A stretch of DNA of 12,077 nt from DATAYF01 sp036272735 (GTDB lineage Bacteria > Chloroflexota > Ktedonobacteria > Ktedonobacterales > Ktedonobacteraceae), in assembly GCA_036272735.1 (NCBI GenBank), contig DATAYF010000537.1, positions 1 through 12,077 on the forward strand, read 5' to 3'. Of the stretch, positions 1 to 6,257 are shown piece by piece (position 1 is the first letter of the stretch; each line of letters opens with the position of its first letter). The translations under genes were made by a program, and so were the position numbers. The notes beneath the pieces were generated by a model, which ran no database searches, was not told where the DNA came from, and worked only from the letters and a program-made list of their open reading frames with translations.

Positions 1-103
1 CCCATACACACCCATCAATACACACAATAAGCATACAGGTCTCAACTCTAATCGTCGAGTTTCGTACATACAAGCATACGTCACAAAAGCAGAGGAGAAT
101 ATA

Positions 104-1321
104 ATGGCGGAAGCGTTATCTATCGATTTATTCTCGCTCGAGTACCGGGCTAATCCATACCAGTTCTACGCCCGGGCGCGTGAGCAGGGGCCGCTGTACC
201 AGTTCGCGCAATACGACGAGCACGCTGGTTGGATGGTTATGCGCTACGAAGACGCCGAAGAAATTCTGCGCGACCCACGTTTTATCAAGCACATACGGAG
301 TCTCATTCCACCAGAAGAGCGCAGAGCACCAGATTCGCCGCTGGCGATGGCGCTGGAGCAGATCAACAACCACATGCTATCGAGCGATCCCCCCGACCAT
401 ACCCGTCTGCGTGGACTGGTCAGCAAAGCCTTCACGCCACGCATGATTGAGCAGTGGCGTCCACGCATTCAAGAGATTACCGATGCGTTGTTGGACGCTG
501 TGCAGGAGCACGGCGAAATGGACCTGATCAGTGATTTCGCCTTTCCCTTGCCCATGACGGTTATTTCGGAGATGCTCGGTATTCCTGACGCGGATCGCCA
601 GCAGTTCCGTACCTGGTCGAACATGATCATCAATAGCTTCGGCAGCCAGGAAAACTTTGAGCAGATCATTCCGGACATGATGGCCTTTGCACAATATCTT
701 TTTGGCTACATCGAGCAACGCCGCCAGCATCCACAGGATGACCTGGTCAGCAAGCTCCTGCTGGCCGAGGAGGCGGGTGATAAGCTTGCCCAAAACGAAC
801 TCATCTCCATGATCTTCCTGCTACTGGTGGCCGGTCACGAGACAACGGTTAACCTGCTGGGTAACGGCATGCTCGCGCTGCTGCTACATCCCAGGCAGAT
901 CGAAAAATTGCAACAGCAGCCCGACCTGATCAGGTCAGCCGTCGAAGAGTTGCTCCGTTATAATGGCCCGCTCTACACGGCCACCGGTCGTTGGGCCAGC
1001 GAAGATGTCAACTACAAAGGCACCATGATTAAACGTGGCGATGCCGTCATCATCGGACTCTCTTCCGCCAACCACGACGGGCAGCAGTTTGCGGATGGCG
1101 AAGACCTGGATATCACGCGCAAAGAGAACCAGCATCTCGCCTTCGGCAAGGGCATTCATTATTGCCTGGGTGCGCCGCTGGCCCGCCTCGAAGGCCAGAT
1201 CGCCATCAGTACACTTTTTCGCCGTTTCCCCAACCTGCACCTGAATACCGACCCGCGTGCCCTGACCTGGCGTCCTGGCACGCTTGTACACGGCCTGAAT
1301 GAGCTACCCGTGAGTTTTTAA
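104..1321 (+). CDS. Cytochrome P450, bacterial soluble class I type
   Basis: Predicted haem-thiolate monooxygenase of 405 aa, the usual length for soluble bacterial P450s. It would hydroxylate or otherwise oxidise a small organic substrate using electrons from a ferredoxin. Visible motifs in order: C-helix region DPPDHTRLR (95-103), I-helix oxygen-activation motif AGHETT (243-248), K-helix ExxR as ELLR (282-285), and the haem loop FGKGIHYCLG with Cys354 as axial ligand. There is no signal peptide or membrane segment, so it is cytoplasmic. The start is supported by AGAGGAG at 91-97, six bases before the ATG. No ferredoxin, reductase or biosynthetic gene is adjacent, so the redox partner and substrate cannot be read from context. 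It resembles the CYP107-like group that works on macrolide- or fatty-acid-like substrates, but subfamily assignment by eye is uncertain. Family assignment is secure. Confidence 0.96.
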   Translation: MAEALSIDLFSLEYRANPYQFYARAREQGPLYQFAQYDEHAGWMVMRYEDAEEILRDPRFIKHIRSLIPPEERRAPDSPLAMALEQINNHMLSSDPPDHTRLRGLVSKAFTPRMIEQWRPRIQEITDALLDAVQEHGEMDLISDFAFPLPMTVISEMLGIPDADRQQFRTWSNMIINSFGSQENFEQIIPDMMAFAQYLFGYIEQRRQHPQDDLVSKLLLAEEAGDKLAQNELISMIFLLLVAGHETTVNLLGNGMLALLLHPRQIEKLQQQPDLIRSAVEELLRYNGPLYTATGRWASEDVNYKGTMIKRGDAVIIGLSSANHDGQQFADGEDLDITRKENQHLAFGKGIHYCLGAPLARLEGQIAISTLFRRFPNLHLNTDPRALTWRPGTLVHGLNELPVSF

Positions 1322-1331
1322 AATAGTGTTC

Positions 1332-1397
1332 ATCATGAAGGGAAAAGCGGGGGCAAGAATGCGACCGCATCCTTGCCCCCGCTTTTCCCTTCATGAT
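1332..1397. terminator. Long near-perfect palindrome after the P450 gene, probable terminator
   Basis: Two 32-base arms (1332-1363 and 1366-1397) pair with a single A/G difference that still allows a G-U pair in one strand, around a 2-base centre. The arm contains GAAGGGAAAAGCGGGGGCAA. It lies 11 bases after the P450 stop and upstream of the kinase gene, so transcription termination is the simplest role. Neither side has a clean T tract, so the termination call is inferred. The unusual arm length would also fit a small mobile or cruciform-forming repeat. Confidence 0.6.
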
Positions 1398-1408
1398 TAT
1401 GATATACT
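1373..1408 (+). promoter_or_regulatory. Weak candidate promoter for the kinase gene
   Basis: TTGCCC at 1373-1378, within the right arm of the palindrome, is followed after 19 bases by TATGAT (1398-1403). An overlapping TATACT lies at 1403-1408. Spacing is longer than ideal and the -35 match is partial. If TATACT is used, transcription would start close to the ATG at 1416. Confidence 0.25.
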
Positions 1409-1475
1409 GCTAAGTATGTCTGTCCGTCTATTCAATCGTTCATCGAAATCATGCATTTCAGTAAGCAAGCAGTAT

Positions 1476-2687
1476 ATGGAAGAGCAACCACAGGCAACAT
1501 CTTCATTACTTAACCAGAACCGCGACCTGGCGGTTCTGTATGATATCGCCGGATATTTAAATCACCAGGTGGATGTGCACGAGGCGCTGCACGAGGTACT
1601 GAAGCGCGTCACCGACCTGCTCGGATTGCAAACCGGCTGGGTCTGGTTGTTGAATGAAGAGGGCAATCCATATGTAGCAGCCTTCCAGGCTCTACCGCCC
1701 TATCTCGCCAACCATCCAGAACGCATGACCGGTTCATGCCTCTGCCTTGACACGTTCCTGTGTGGCAATTCGGAAGGTGCATCGAACGTCAATGTGCTGC
1801 GCTGTAGTCGTTTGAAAAACGCGGAACGCGATAGCGACCCCAGCGCCCTCGGACTGCGCTTTCATGCCAGTGTGCCCATTTACGTGGGCGATACGCGGCT
1901 GGGTGTACTGAACGTTGCCAGCGAGGATTGGCGCGAACTCAAAGCAGAAGAGTTACAACTCTTGCACATCATCAGTGACCAGATTGGGCTGGCAATACAG
2001 CGCGCCCGCCTTTCCGCCGAGCATACACGCGCGGCAACACGCCTGGCAACTATCGAGGAGCGCAACCGGCTGGCTCGCGAAATTCACGACACGTTAGCGC
2101 AAGGACTGGCAGCGATTACCCTCCAATTGGAAACGGCTGATGCTCTAGCGGACTCACGGCCTCAACGTGCCCGTACGGCCATTCAACGGGCACTCAGCCT
2201 GGCGCGGGGCAATCTGGAAGAGGCACGACGCTCAGTCATGGACCTGCGCGCGGCCCCCCTACAGGATCGTACTCTGCCCGAAGCCCTGGCGGCACTAGTC
2301 AGCAGCAGTAATGGTGAGGAGTACAGCAAGAGCGAGGGTCAGGCGCTGGTACAACTACGCGTGCAACCAACAACGGACTTTCCCACGTTACCCGCGCGCG
2401 TCGAGGTTGGACTTTATCGCATCGCTCAGGAAGCGCTGGAGAACGCTTACAAGCATGCCCAGGCGGCGTATATTACTCTCGACCTGCAAGCCAACGAAGA
2501 GCAGGTACACCTGACGATTCAGGATGACGGCAACGGTTTTGCACCCGAAGCTGCTCAAAGCAGCCTCCAGCAAGGACATTTTGGGCTGGCGGGCATCAAT
2601 GAGCGTGCGAAGCTACTCAGCGGCACGATATGTATCCAAAGCGAATCAGGAGCAGGAACGTGCATTGATGTCGTCGTTCCTTACTAA
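1476..2687 (+). CDS. GAF-domain sensor histidine kinase, NarL/LiaS type (HPK7)
   Basis: Predicted two-component sensor of 403 aa that autophosphorylates on His and passes the phosphate to the response regulator encoded just downstream. Order of domains: GAF about 17-175; dimerisation/phosphoacceptor HisKA_3 with the H-box AREIHDTLAQG (His204); HATPase_c with N-box ALENAYKHA (Asn323), G1 DDGNGF (350-355) and G2 GHFGLAGI (367-374). No transmembrane segment is seen, so it should sense a cytoplasmic signal. The GAF domain carries Cys88, Cys90, Cys96 and Cys110, a spacing that could bind a metal or cofactor or sense redox; this is inference. The frame is open from 1326, but that extension would translate the palindrome. 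ATG 1416 (adding 20 Ser/Cys-rich residues) is an alternative, and neither ATG has a good Shine-Dalgarno sequence. Family call is firm; the start is not. Confidence 0.9.
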   Translation: MEEQPQATSSLLNQNRDLAVLYDIAGYLNHQVDVHEALHEVLKRVTDLLGLQTGWVWLLNEEGNPYVAAFQALPPYLANHPERMTGSCLCLDTFLCGNSEGASNVNVLRCSRLKNAERDSDPSALGLRFHASVPIYVGDTRLGVLNVASEDWRELKAEELQLLHIISDQIGLAIQRARLSAEHTRAATRLATIEERNRLAREIHDTLAQGLAAITLQLETADALADSRPQRARTAIQRALSLARGNLEEARRSVMDLRAAPLQDRTLPEALAALVSSSNGEEYSKSEGQALVQLRVQPTTDFPTLPARVEVGLYRIAQEALENAYKHAQAAYITLDLQANEEQVHLTIQDDGNGFAPEAAQSSLQQGHFGLAGINERAKLLSGTICIQSESGAGTCIDVVVPY

Positions 2688-2848
2688 AGCCCTTATTCCG
2701 CAACCCAACGCCACTGCCGTGGCTAGCGCTACGAGTGCTGCGCGCTCAGGGTTGCGGAGCAGTAGTAAAGCCCTTATTCCGCAACCCAACGCCACTGCCG
2801 TGGCTAGCGCTACGAGTGCTGCGCGCTCAGGGTTGCGGAGCAGTAGTA
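2685..2848. repeat. Two tandem identical copies of an 81-bp REP-like structured repeat
   Basis: Copy A is 2685-2765 and copy B is 2766-2846. They are identical, and the match runs two bases into a third period. Each unit has an outer stem CCGCAACCC / GGGTTGCGG enclosing a small hairpin GCCAC-TGCC-GTGGC and the palindrome TAGCGCTA. The first three bases of copy A are the TAA stop codon of the kinase gene. The array fills most of the gap before the response regulator. A diverged third copy lies at 9601-9674. It looks like a bacterial REP/BIME-type dispersed palindromic element, not a coding sequence. Confidence 0.85.
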
Positions 2849-2872
2849 TCTACAGACAGAAAGGCTGAAAGC

Positions 2873-3523
2873 ATGGTGCGCATTTTGCTGGCCGATGACC
2901 ATCCCATCGTGCGCGAAGGTTTACGCACGCTCCTAGAAATCGACCCGGATTTTGAGGTGATAGCGGAATGTGCCAACGGGGAAGAGGTGGTACAGGCTAC
3001 ACCACAACTCAATCCCGACGTGCTTTTACTCGACCTGGAAATGCCGATACTGGATGGCGTGGAAACGATTCGTCGCTTGCACAAACAGACGCACATACCA
3101 CGCATCATCGTCTTTACCGCCTTCGACGACGATGAGCGCATTATCCACGCCATTCAAGCGGGCGCTAATGGGTACCTGCTCAAAGACGCACCACGCGACG
3201 AGATTTTTAAGGCCATCCGCGTCACGATGCAGGGCGGCTCACTCTTGCAACCCGTCATCGCCTCCAAGCTTTTGCACCACTTCGAGCAACAGCCAGGCAA
3301 AGCTATGCCCTCGCGTCCCCTGATCGAAGGTTTGACCGAACGCGAACTGGAAGTGTTGCACCTGTTGACGCAGGGTATGCCCAATAAAGAGATTGCCGCA
3401 CAACTTGTTATTAGCGAGCGCACGGCCAAATTTCACGTTGGCTCGATCATGGGCAAGCTTGGCGCTACCAATCGTACCGAAGCAGTATCGATAGCAGCCC
3501 AACGCGGCATCGTTACCCTCTAA
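2873..3523 (+). CDS. NarL/FixJ (LuxR-type) two-component response regulator
   Basis: DNA-binding response regulator of 216 aa, the standard family length, and the evident partner of the upstream kinase. The receiver domain (1-120) has the acidic pair Asp8/Asp9, phosphoacceptor Asp54 in LLLDLEMP, Thr82 and Lys104. The C-terminal LuxR/GerE helix-turn-helix (about 153-213) has LTERELEVLHLLTQG and the recognition-helix region ISERTAKFHVGSIMGKLGA. The ATG at 2873 is chosen because the canonical receiver start MVRILLADDH begins there and AGAAAGG lies eight bases upstream. The frame is open back to 2735, but that would translate the tandem repeat. The gene follows the kinase in the same orientation with a 185-base gap occupied by the repeats, so co-transcription is likely but could be modulated there. 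Target genes are not apparent; the neighbouring P450 is one possibility. Confidence 0.95.
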   Translation: MVRILLADDHPIVREGLRTLLEIDPDFEVIAECANGEEVVQATPQLNPDVLLLDLEMPILDGVETIRRLHKQTHIPRIIVFTAFDDDERIIHAIQAGANGYLLKDAPRDEIFKAIRVTMQGGSLLQPVIASKLLHHFEQQPGKAMPSRPLIEGLTERELEVLHLLTQGMPNKEIAAQLVISERTAKFHVGSIMGKLGATNRTEAVSIAAQRGIVTL

Positions 3524-3764
3524 GTGAATACATAGCAGGCCAAAGCAAGTTTTCTCCTGTATTGGTTGCTTAATTGTACTGAGCGGATGCACCGCGTGAG
3601 CTTCTATGCCCGCTGTCGCAGAAAGCTTTCCCAGGTGATGCGACCAACCGCGCGATCAGGCACGAGTTTCTCATCAGAACGGCAAGCGTTTAACTCGTCT
3701 GGCAGGAGCGTAAAGTGTTCCACTTCTCCTATCTTGCGCATGTTTCTGACACATTCTGAAAACG
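3524..3764. other. Intergenic region with a possible minus-strand short ORF
   Basis: No conserved gene is recognised here. A weak inverted repeat (AATACA near 3527 with TGTATT near 3557) follows the response-regulator stop and is near a TTTT, so it might be a poor terminator. On the minus strand a short open frame runs from an ATG at 3741 to a stop at 3604 (45 codons), with a protein-like composition including LLPDELNACRSDEKLVPDR. It has no clear Shine-Dalgarno sequence, and I do not recognise the product. It may be a gene remnant. Confidence 0.3.
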
Positions 3765-3826
3765 CGCAACCTCAGGGTTGCGTAAATGTGTTTTTGGGGT
3801 ATACTATCCATACGCAACCGGATAGT
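3765..3826. promoter_or_regulatory. Promoter and inverted-repeat operator cluster for the SRPBCC-ArsR operon
   Basis: A promoter-like pair is visible: TTGCGT (3778-3783), 16-base spacer, TATACT (3800-3805). It is embedded in nested inverted repeats. GGTTGCGTA (3776-3784) matches TACGCAACC (3811-3819). ACTATCC (3803-3809) matches GGATAGT (3820-3826). CGCAACC at 3765-3771 forms a tight hairpin with GGTTGCG at 3776-3782. The repeats overlap the -35 and -10 elements, which is where a repressor would sit. The ArsR protein encoded two genes downstream is the natural candidate. The base pattern is seen directly; the regulator is inferred. Confidence 0.55.
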
Positions 3827-3877
3827 TGCCTGTTAAAAAGTTTGGAAAAGTGGAGTAATTTACAAGGAGGAAACACC

Positions 3878-4339
3878 TTGACGATTCCTGATTGTATTGA
3901 ACGAATTGAAATGCTGCCCGTCTCGCGCGAACGCGTCTGGGACGCCATTACGAAGCCGGAACAATTTTCGCAATGGTTCGACATTGTAAGGGATATCGAT
4001 TTTCGTGTGGGTGGCAAGATCAATTTCACCTGGGAGAACGAGCTTTCTCCGTATCCCGCCGTGATTGAAACGATTGAGCCGCTCCATTGTTTTGCCTTCC
4101 GTTGGGCTTCGCACGCCCTTGGTCATCCCGAACTCAAGCTCCCTCCAACTGCTTGGACGCTGGTGACGTTTACACTTGAGGAGGTTGCGGAGGGGACGCG
4201 CTTGACGCTTGTCGAGTCTGGCTTTGCCTCTCTCCCAGACGCCTTTCAGGCGCAATCTCACCAGGATAATCTGGGAGGGTGGCAGAGCGAACTGCCCAAG
4301 CTGCGTGTGTACCTTGAGAGCACCATTTCAGCAACATAG
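3878..4339 (+). CDS. SRPBCC / AHSA1-like (START-fold) domain protein
   Basis: Small single-domain protein of 153 aa from the SRPBCC superfamily (AHSA1/CalC-like), whose members bind hydrophobic ligands in a helix-grip cavity or act as cochaperone-like or self-sacrificing resistance proteins. Typical features are the N-terminal beta strand CIERIEMLPVSRERVWDAIT, the helix KPEQFSQWF (27-35), the WENE turn near 52-55, and the C-terminal amphipathic helix DNLGGWQSELPKLRVYLES. The start is an unusual TTG at 3878, chosen because a strong AAGGAGG lies at 3864-3870, seven bases upstream. The next in-frame ATG (3911) would cut into the first strand. The promoter cluster at 3765-3826 reads into it, leaving an untranslated leader of about 65 bases. 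It is the first gene of a three-gene set with ArsR and a second SRPBCC protein. The ligand cannot be inferred. Confidence 0.85.
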   Translation: MTIPDCIERIEMLPVSRERVWDAITKPEQFSQWFDIVRDIDFRVGGKINFTWENELSPYPAVIETIEPLHCFAFRWASHALGHPELKLPPTAWTLVTFTLEEVAEGTRLTLVESGFASLPDAFQAQSHQDNLGGWQSELPKLRVYLESTISAT

Positions 4340-4418
4340 CCGAAGCAGGCATCCACCGTTTGCGTTTTCTCCTGGGTGTGGCGTTTTCAGGATCGCAAAC
4401 AGGAGAGGGGAAAATGCG

Positions 4419-4826
4419 ATGACAGATTCACAGACGCACCTGGTCTTTGCGGCCCTCGCAGATCCAACGCGCCGTTTGTTGTTCGAACAGCTCTGCAACG
4501 AGTGGTCTGGGACAGCAACGAGCTTTGCTGCACAGTTACCAATCACACGCCAGGCAGTGACCAAGCACCTGACGATTCTGGCTGAGGCCGGCCTCGTGGC
4601 AGTCCACGAGTCGGGTCGAGAACGACGGTATATGCCACATCCAGAGGCTTTACAGTCCGTCGCGACCTGGATTGGGGCCATTGAAGCACAATGGGATCAT
4701 CGTCTGGCTGCTTTGCGGAGCTATCTACTCGATGAGCCGCGCACACCATCCACCCCGGAAGAAGAGCATGCCATCATGGCATCACAGAAGGAAAGGGTTG
4801 ATGAACATGACCCAAACCATGGATAA
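4419..4826 (+). CDS. ArsR-family winged-helix transcriptional repressor
   Basis: Predicted homodimeric DNA-binding repressor of 135 aa. The winged helix spans about 5-85: FAALADPTRRLLFEQL (10-25), recognition helix LPITRQAVTKHLTILAEAGL (40-59), and a wing with GRERRYMPHPEAL (66-78). The metal-binding ELCVCDL motif of ArsR/SmtB arsenic sensors is absent. The protein fits the metal-independent ArsR subgroup that is commonly found beside AHSA1/SRPBCC genes. The ATG at 4419 follows AGGAGAGGGG (4401-4410). An earlier ATG at 4414 hits a stop after one codon. GTTTGCG (4358-4364) and CGCAAAC (4394-4400) can pair just upstream of the ribosome site. The tail after residue 105 is acidic and overlaps the next gene's start by 26 bases, suggesting translational coupling. 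Likely autoregulator of the operon; the inducer is unknown. Confidence 0.9.
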   Translation: MTDSQTHLVFAALADPTRRLLFEQLCNEWSGTATSFAAQLPITRQAVTKHLTILAEAGLVAVHESGRERRYMPHPEALQSVATWIGAIEAQWDHRLAALRSYLLDEPRTPSTPEEEHAIMASQKERVDEHDPNHG

Positions 4827-5343
4827 GCAAAGTTTCACCACGACCTTTTTGGTCGACCAAACTCCGAGAGAAGTCTTCAATGCCATCAACACCATTGGCG
4901 CATGGTGGACGGGGGGAGACATTGAAGGCAGTACGGACAAACTCAATGGTGATTTTGTATATCAGGTCAAAGACGTCGATTATAGCAAAATGAAAGTAAT
5001 AGAAGTTATTCCTGACGAAAAAGTCGTCTGGCTTGCCACGGATGCCTCTCTTCATTTTGTGAAAGACAAAAGCGCGTGGACGAGCACAAAAGTTCGTTTT
5101 GAAATCTCTCAACAGGGGAACAAAACGCAACTCATCTTCACTCACGAGGGTTTAGTTCCCCAATTTGAGTGTTATGACGTCTGTTCAACTGGATGGACCC
5201 GCCATGTGCAGGGGAGTTTATTGCCTTTGATCACCACGGGGAAAGGGCATCCCAACCAGAAAGAAAGTGCTACAAAGACTGATATGGAGATGAAAACGAG
5301 CTTCACAGATCTCCGCGATTTCGCGCAAGGACATGGTCGGTAA
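4801..5343 (+). CDS. SRPBCC / AHSA1-like domain protein with a foreign C-terminal tail
   Basis: Second SRPBCC protein of the operon, 180 aa. Family features: FTTTFLVDQTPREVFNAI (12-29), the WW pair at 35-36 in GAWWTGGD, central strands with VIEVIPDEKVVWLAT (67-80), and the C-terminal helix GWTRHVQGSLLPLITTGKG (131-149). The start at ATG 4801 has AAGGAAAGG just upstream and lies inside the end of arsR (26-base overlap), so translation is probably coupled. ATGs at 4807 and 4819 are alternatives. Residues after about 160 are encoded antisense to a decayed transposase at 5281-5649. The natural C-terminus was therefore probably replaced when the insertion arrived, and the core fold looks complete without it. 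Ligand binding or a detoxification role is inferred from the family only. Confidence 0.85.
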   Translation: MNMTQTMDKQSFTTTFLVDQTPREVFNAINTIGAWWTGGDIEGSTDKLNGDFVYQVKDVDYSKMKVIEVIPDEKVVWLATDASLHFVKDKSAWTSTKVRFEISQQGNKTQLIFTHEGLVPQFECYDVCSTGWTRHVQGSLLPLITTGKGHPNQKESATKTDMEMKTSFTDLRDFAQGHGR

Positions 5344-5649
5344 TTCAACGCGCAAGTCAACAATCAATTGCCGCATATCTGGTGGCAGGCTCCGCGCTGT
5401 CTCCTGTGGCTGTTTGCGTGGTCTGGATGCAAACAGGCTGACCATGCTCTGCTCGTCAAAAGCATCGGCTTTGCGCTCCAGGGTAGGGCGTGGCTCGCCT
5501 GTCTCTTCTGCTCGTTTCGTAGCTGGATCACCGAAAAGGACGACAGGGCGCAATAACTCATATGCAGTTTGCTCCGGCCAGAGCGTGTACTGCTGGATGG
5601 TTTGCCAATCCTCAATATGCTCTCGTTGAACCCGCTTGCGTTTGGGCAC
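5281..5649 (-). pseudogene. Truncated helix-turn-helix transposase, N-terminal part only
   Basis: Reading on the minus strand from a GTG at 5649 preceded by GGAGGGAG, the frame encodes about 120 residues starting MPKRKRV. They include RPTLERKADAFDEQSMVSLF and a helix-turn-helix segment MRQLIVDLRVELPTMSLREI. This resembles the N-terminal recognition part of IS481/ISNCY-type transposases, which is recalled, not searched. The DDE catalytic domain that should follow (below about 5280) is absent, because the sequence there is the SRPBCC gene. ATGTTAC (5766-5772) and GTAACAT (5816-5822) upstream might be remnants of an element end. Not expected to be functional. Confidence 0.65.
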
Positions 5650-5830
5650 CGTGCTCCCTCCAACACGATGAAATGGGCTGATGCATCAATCGTACCCAGA
5701 TTTTTCCCCATTTGCAAGCCTCCAGGCGCTTTTTGCTCACTTTGGACTGACCGCATACGTCAAGCATGTTACGGCGAGGTGTCCTCCGCAAAGCCGAATT
5801 TTAGGTAATGAAAAAGTAACATCTGGGGGG
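5650..5830. other. Non-coding flank of the decayed insertion element
   Basis: No gene is supported. This stretch lies upstream of the truncated transposase start and contains the inverted pair ATGTTAC (5766-5772) / GTAACAT (5816-5822), possibly a leftover transposon terminus. It runs up to the terminal inverted repeat of the MITE-like element. Confidence 0.4.
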
Positions 5831-6029
5831 TCACTTCGATTAAACGGGGCAAAACATCCTCTCAGGCAGTAAAATGGGTTCTGATAGCCGCTAAGGCTCA
5901 CAAGAAGAGAGAAAAACGGCCCTCTGGAGTTCGTCTGAACCCATCAGAGTTCTTTTACCCATTCAGATAAGGCCGCCTGAAGAGTGCATTTGTCGCTTAG
6001 AGGATGTTTTGCCCCGTTCAATCGAGTGA
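5831..6029. mobile_element. MITE-like element, 199 bp with ~31-bp terminal inverted repeats
   Basis: The left terminus (5831-5862) and the reverse complement of the right terminus (5999-6029) are the same apart from one inserted T and one A/G change. Both share the core AACGGGGCAAAACATCCTCT. The repeats extend outward with a gap to GGG/CCC. The interior has no ORF large enough for a transposase. It has a second inverted pair at 5874-5884 and 5934-5944 (10 of 11 bases), so the whole element can fold on itself. No clear target-site duplication was found. A non-autonomous transposable element is the best explanation. Confidence 0.7.
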
Positions 6030-6240
6030 TCCCATGATGCCGGATCGGGAGCGCAATCTTCTCTGGCTTCTCTTCACGGACACGCCGTTCCGTCAGCTTT
6101 TCGTTGACCATGATGGCCTGGCCCAGGAGATGATCGAAATCTTTCGCGAGACGGCAACGGAACTGGCCCCTGCCTCTCCTGGATGTAGAGAGGGAGGCAA
6201 GCTCGGCACACTCCACACGTGCATCGATCTCACCTGCCAT
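6030..6240 (-). pseudogene. Unidentified ORF remnant cut by the MITE-like element
   Basis: On the minus strand an open frame starts at ATG 6240, 17 bases after the hydrolase stop, and encodes MAGEIDARVECAELASL onward. Its native part ends near residue 70 (LPIRHHGI), where the terminal repeat of the element at 5831-6029 begins. Beyond that the frame continues through element sequence to 5944. The plus strand over the same bases is also open (MMPDRERNLLWLLF from 6031), with plausible codon use, so the true coding strand is uncertain. No family is recognised. Its position beside two mobile-element relics suggests another transposase fragment, but this is only contextual. Confidence 0.35.
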
Positions 6241-6257
6241 CGTGCTGAATCGGATCC

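Noticed and set aside
377..793. 138-codon minus-strand open frame inside the P450
   Set aside because: It is a shadow of a clearly conserved P450 reading frame, with no domain of its own.
1326..1475. N-terminal extension of the histidine kinase
   Set aside because: The first 30 codons lie in the long palindrome and the next 20 are not domain-like. ATG 1476 is preferred, although ATG 1416 cannot be excluded.
2685..2848. CRISPR array
   Set aside because: There are only two direct, contiguous 81-bp units with no spacers and no cas genes, and each unit is an internally paired REP-like element.
2735..2872. N-terminal extension of the response regulator
   Set aside because: The extension is a translation of the tandem repeat. 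The canonical receiver domain starts at ATG 2873, which has a ribosome site.
3566..3877. N-terminal extension of the first SRPBCC gene
   Set aside because: It crosses the promoter and operator cluster. A strong AAGGAGG before TTG 3878 marks the start.
5364..5756. 130-codon minus-strand frame overlapping the transposase relic
   Set aside because: It is in a different frame from the recognisable helix-turn-helix transposase sequence and has no family features.
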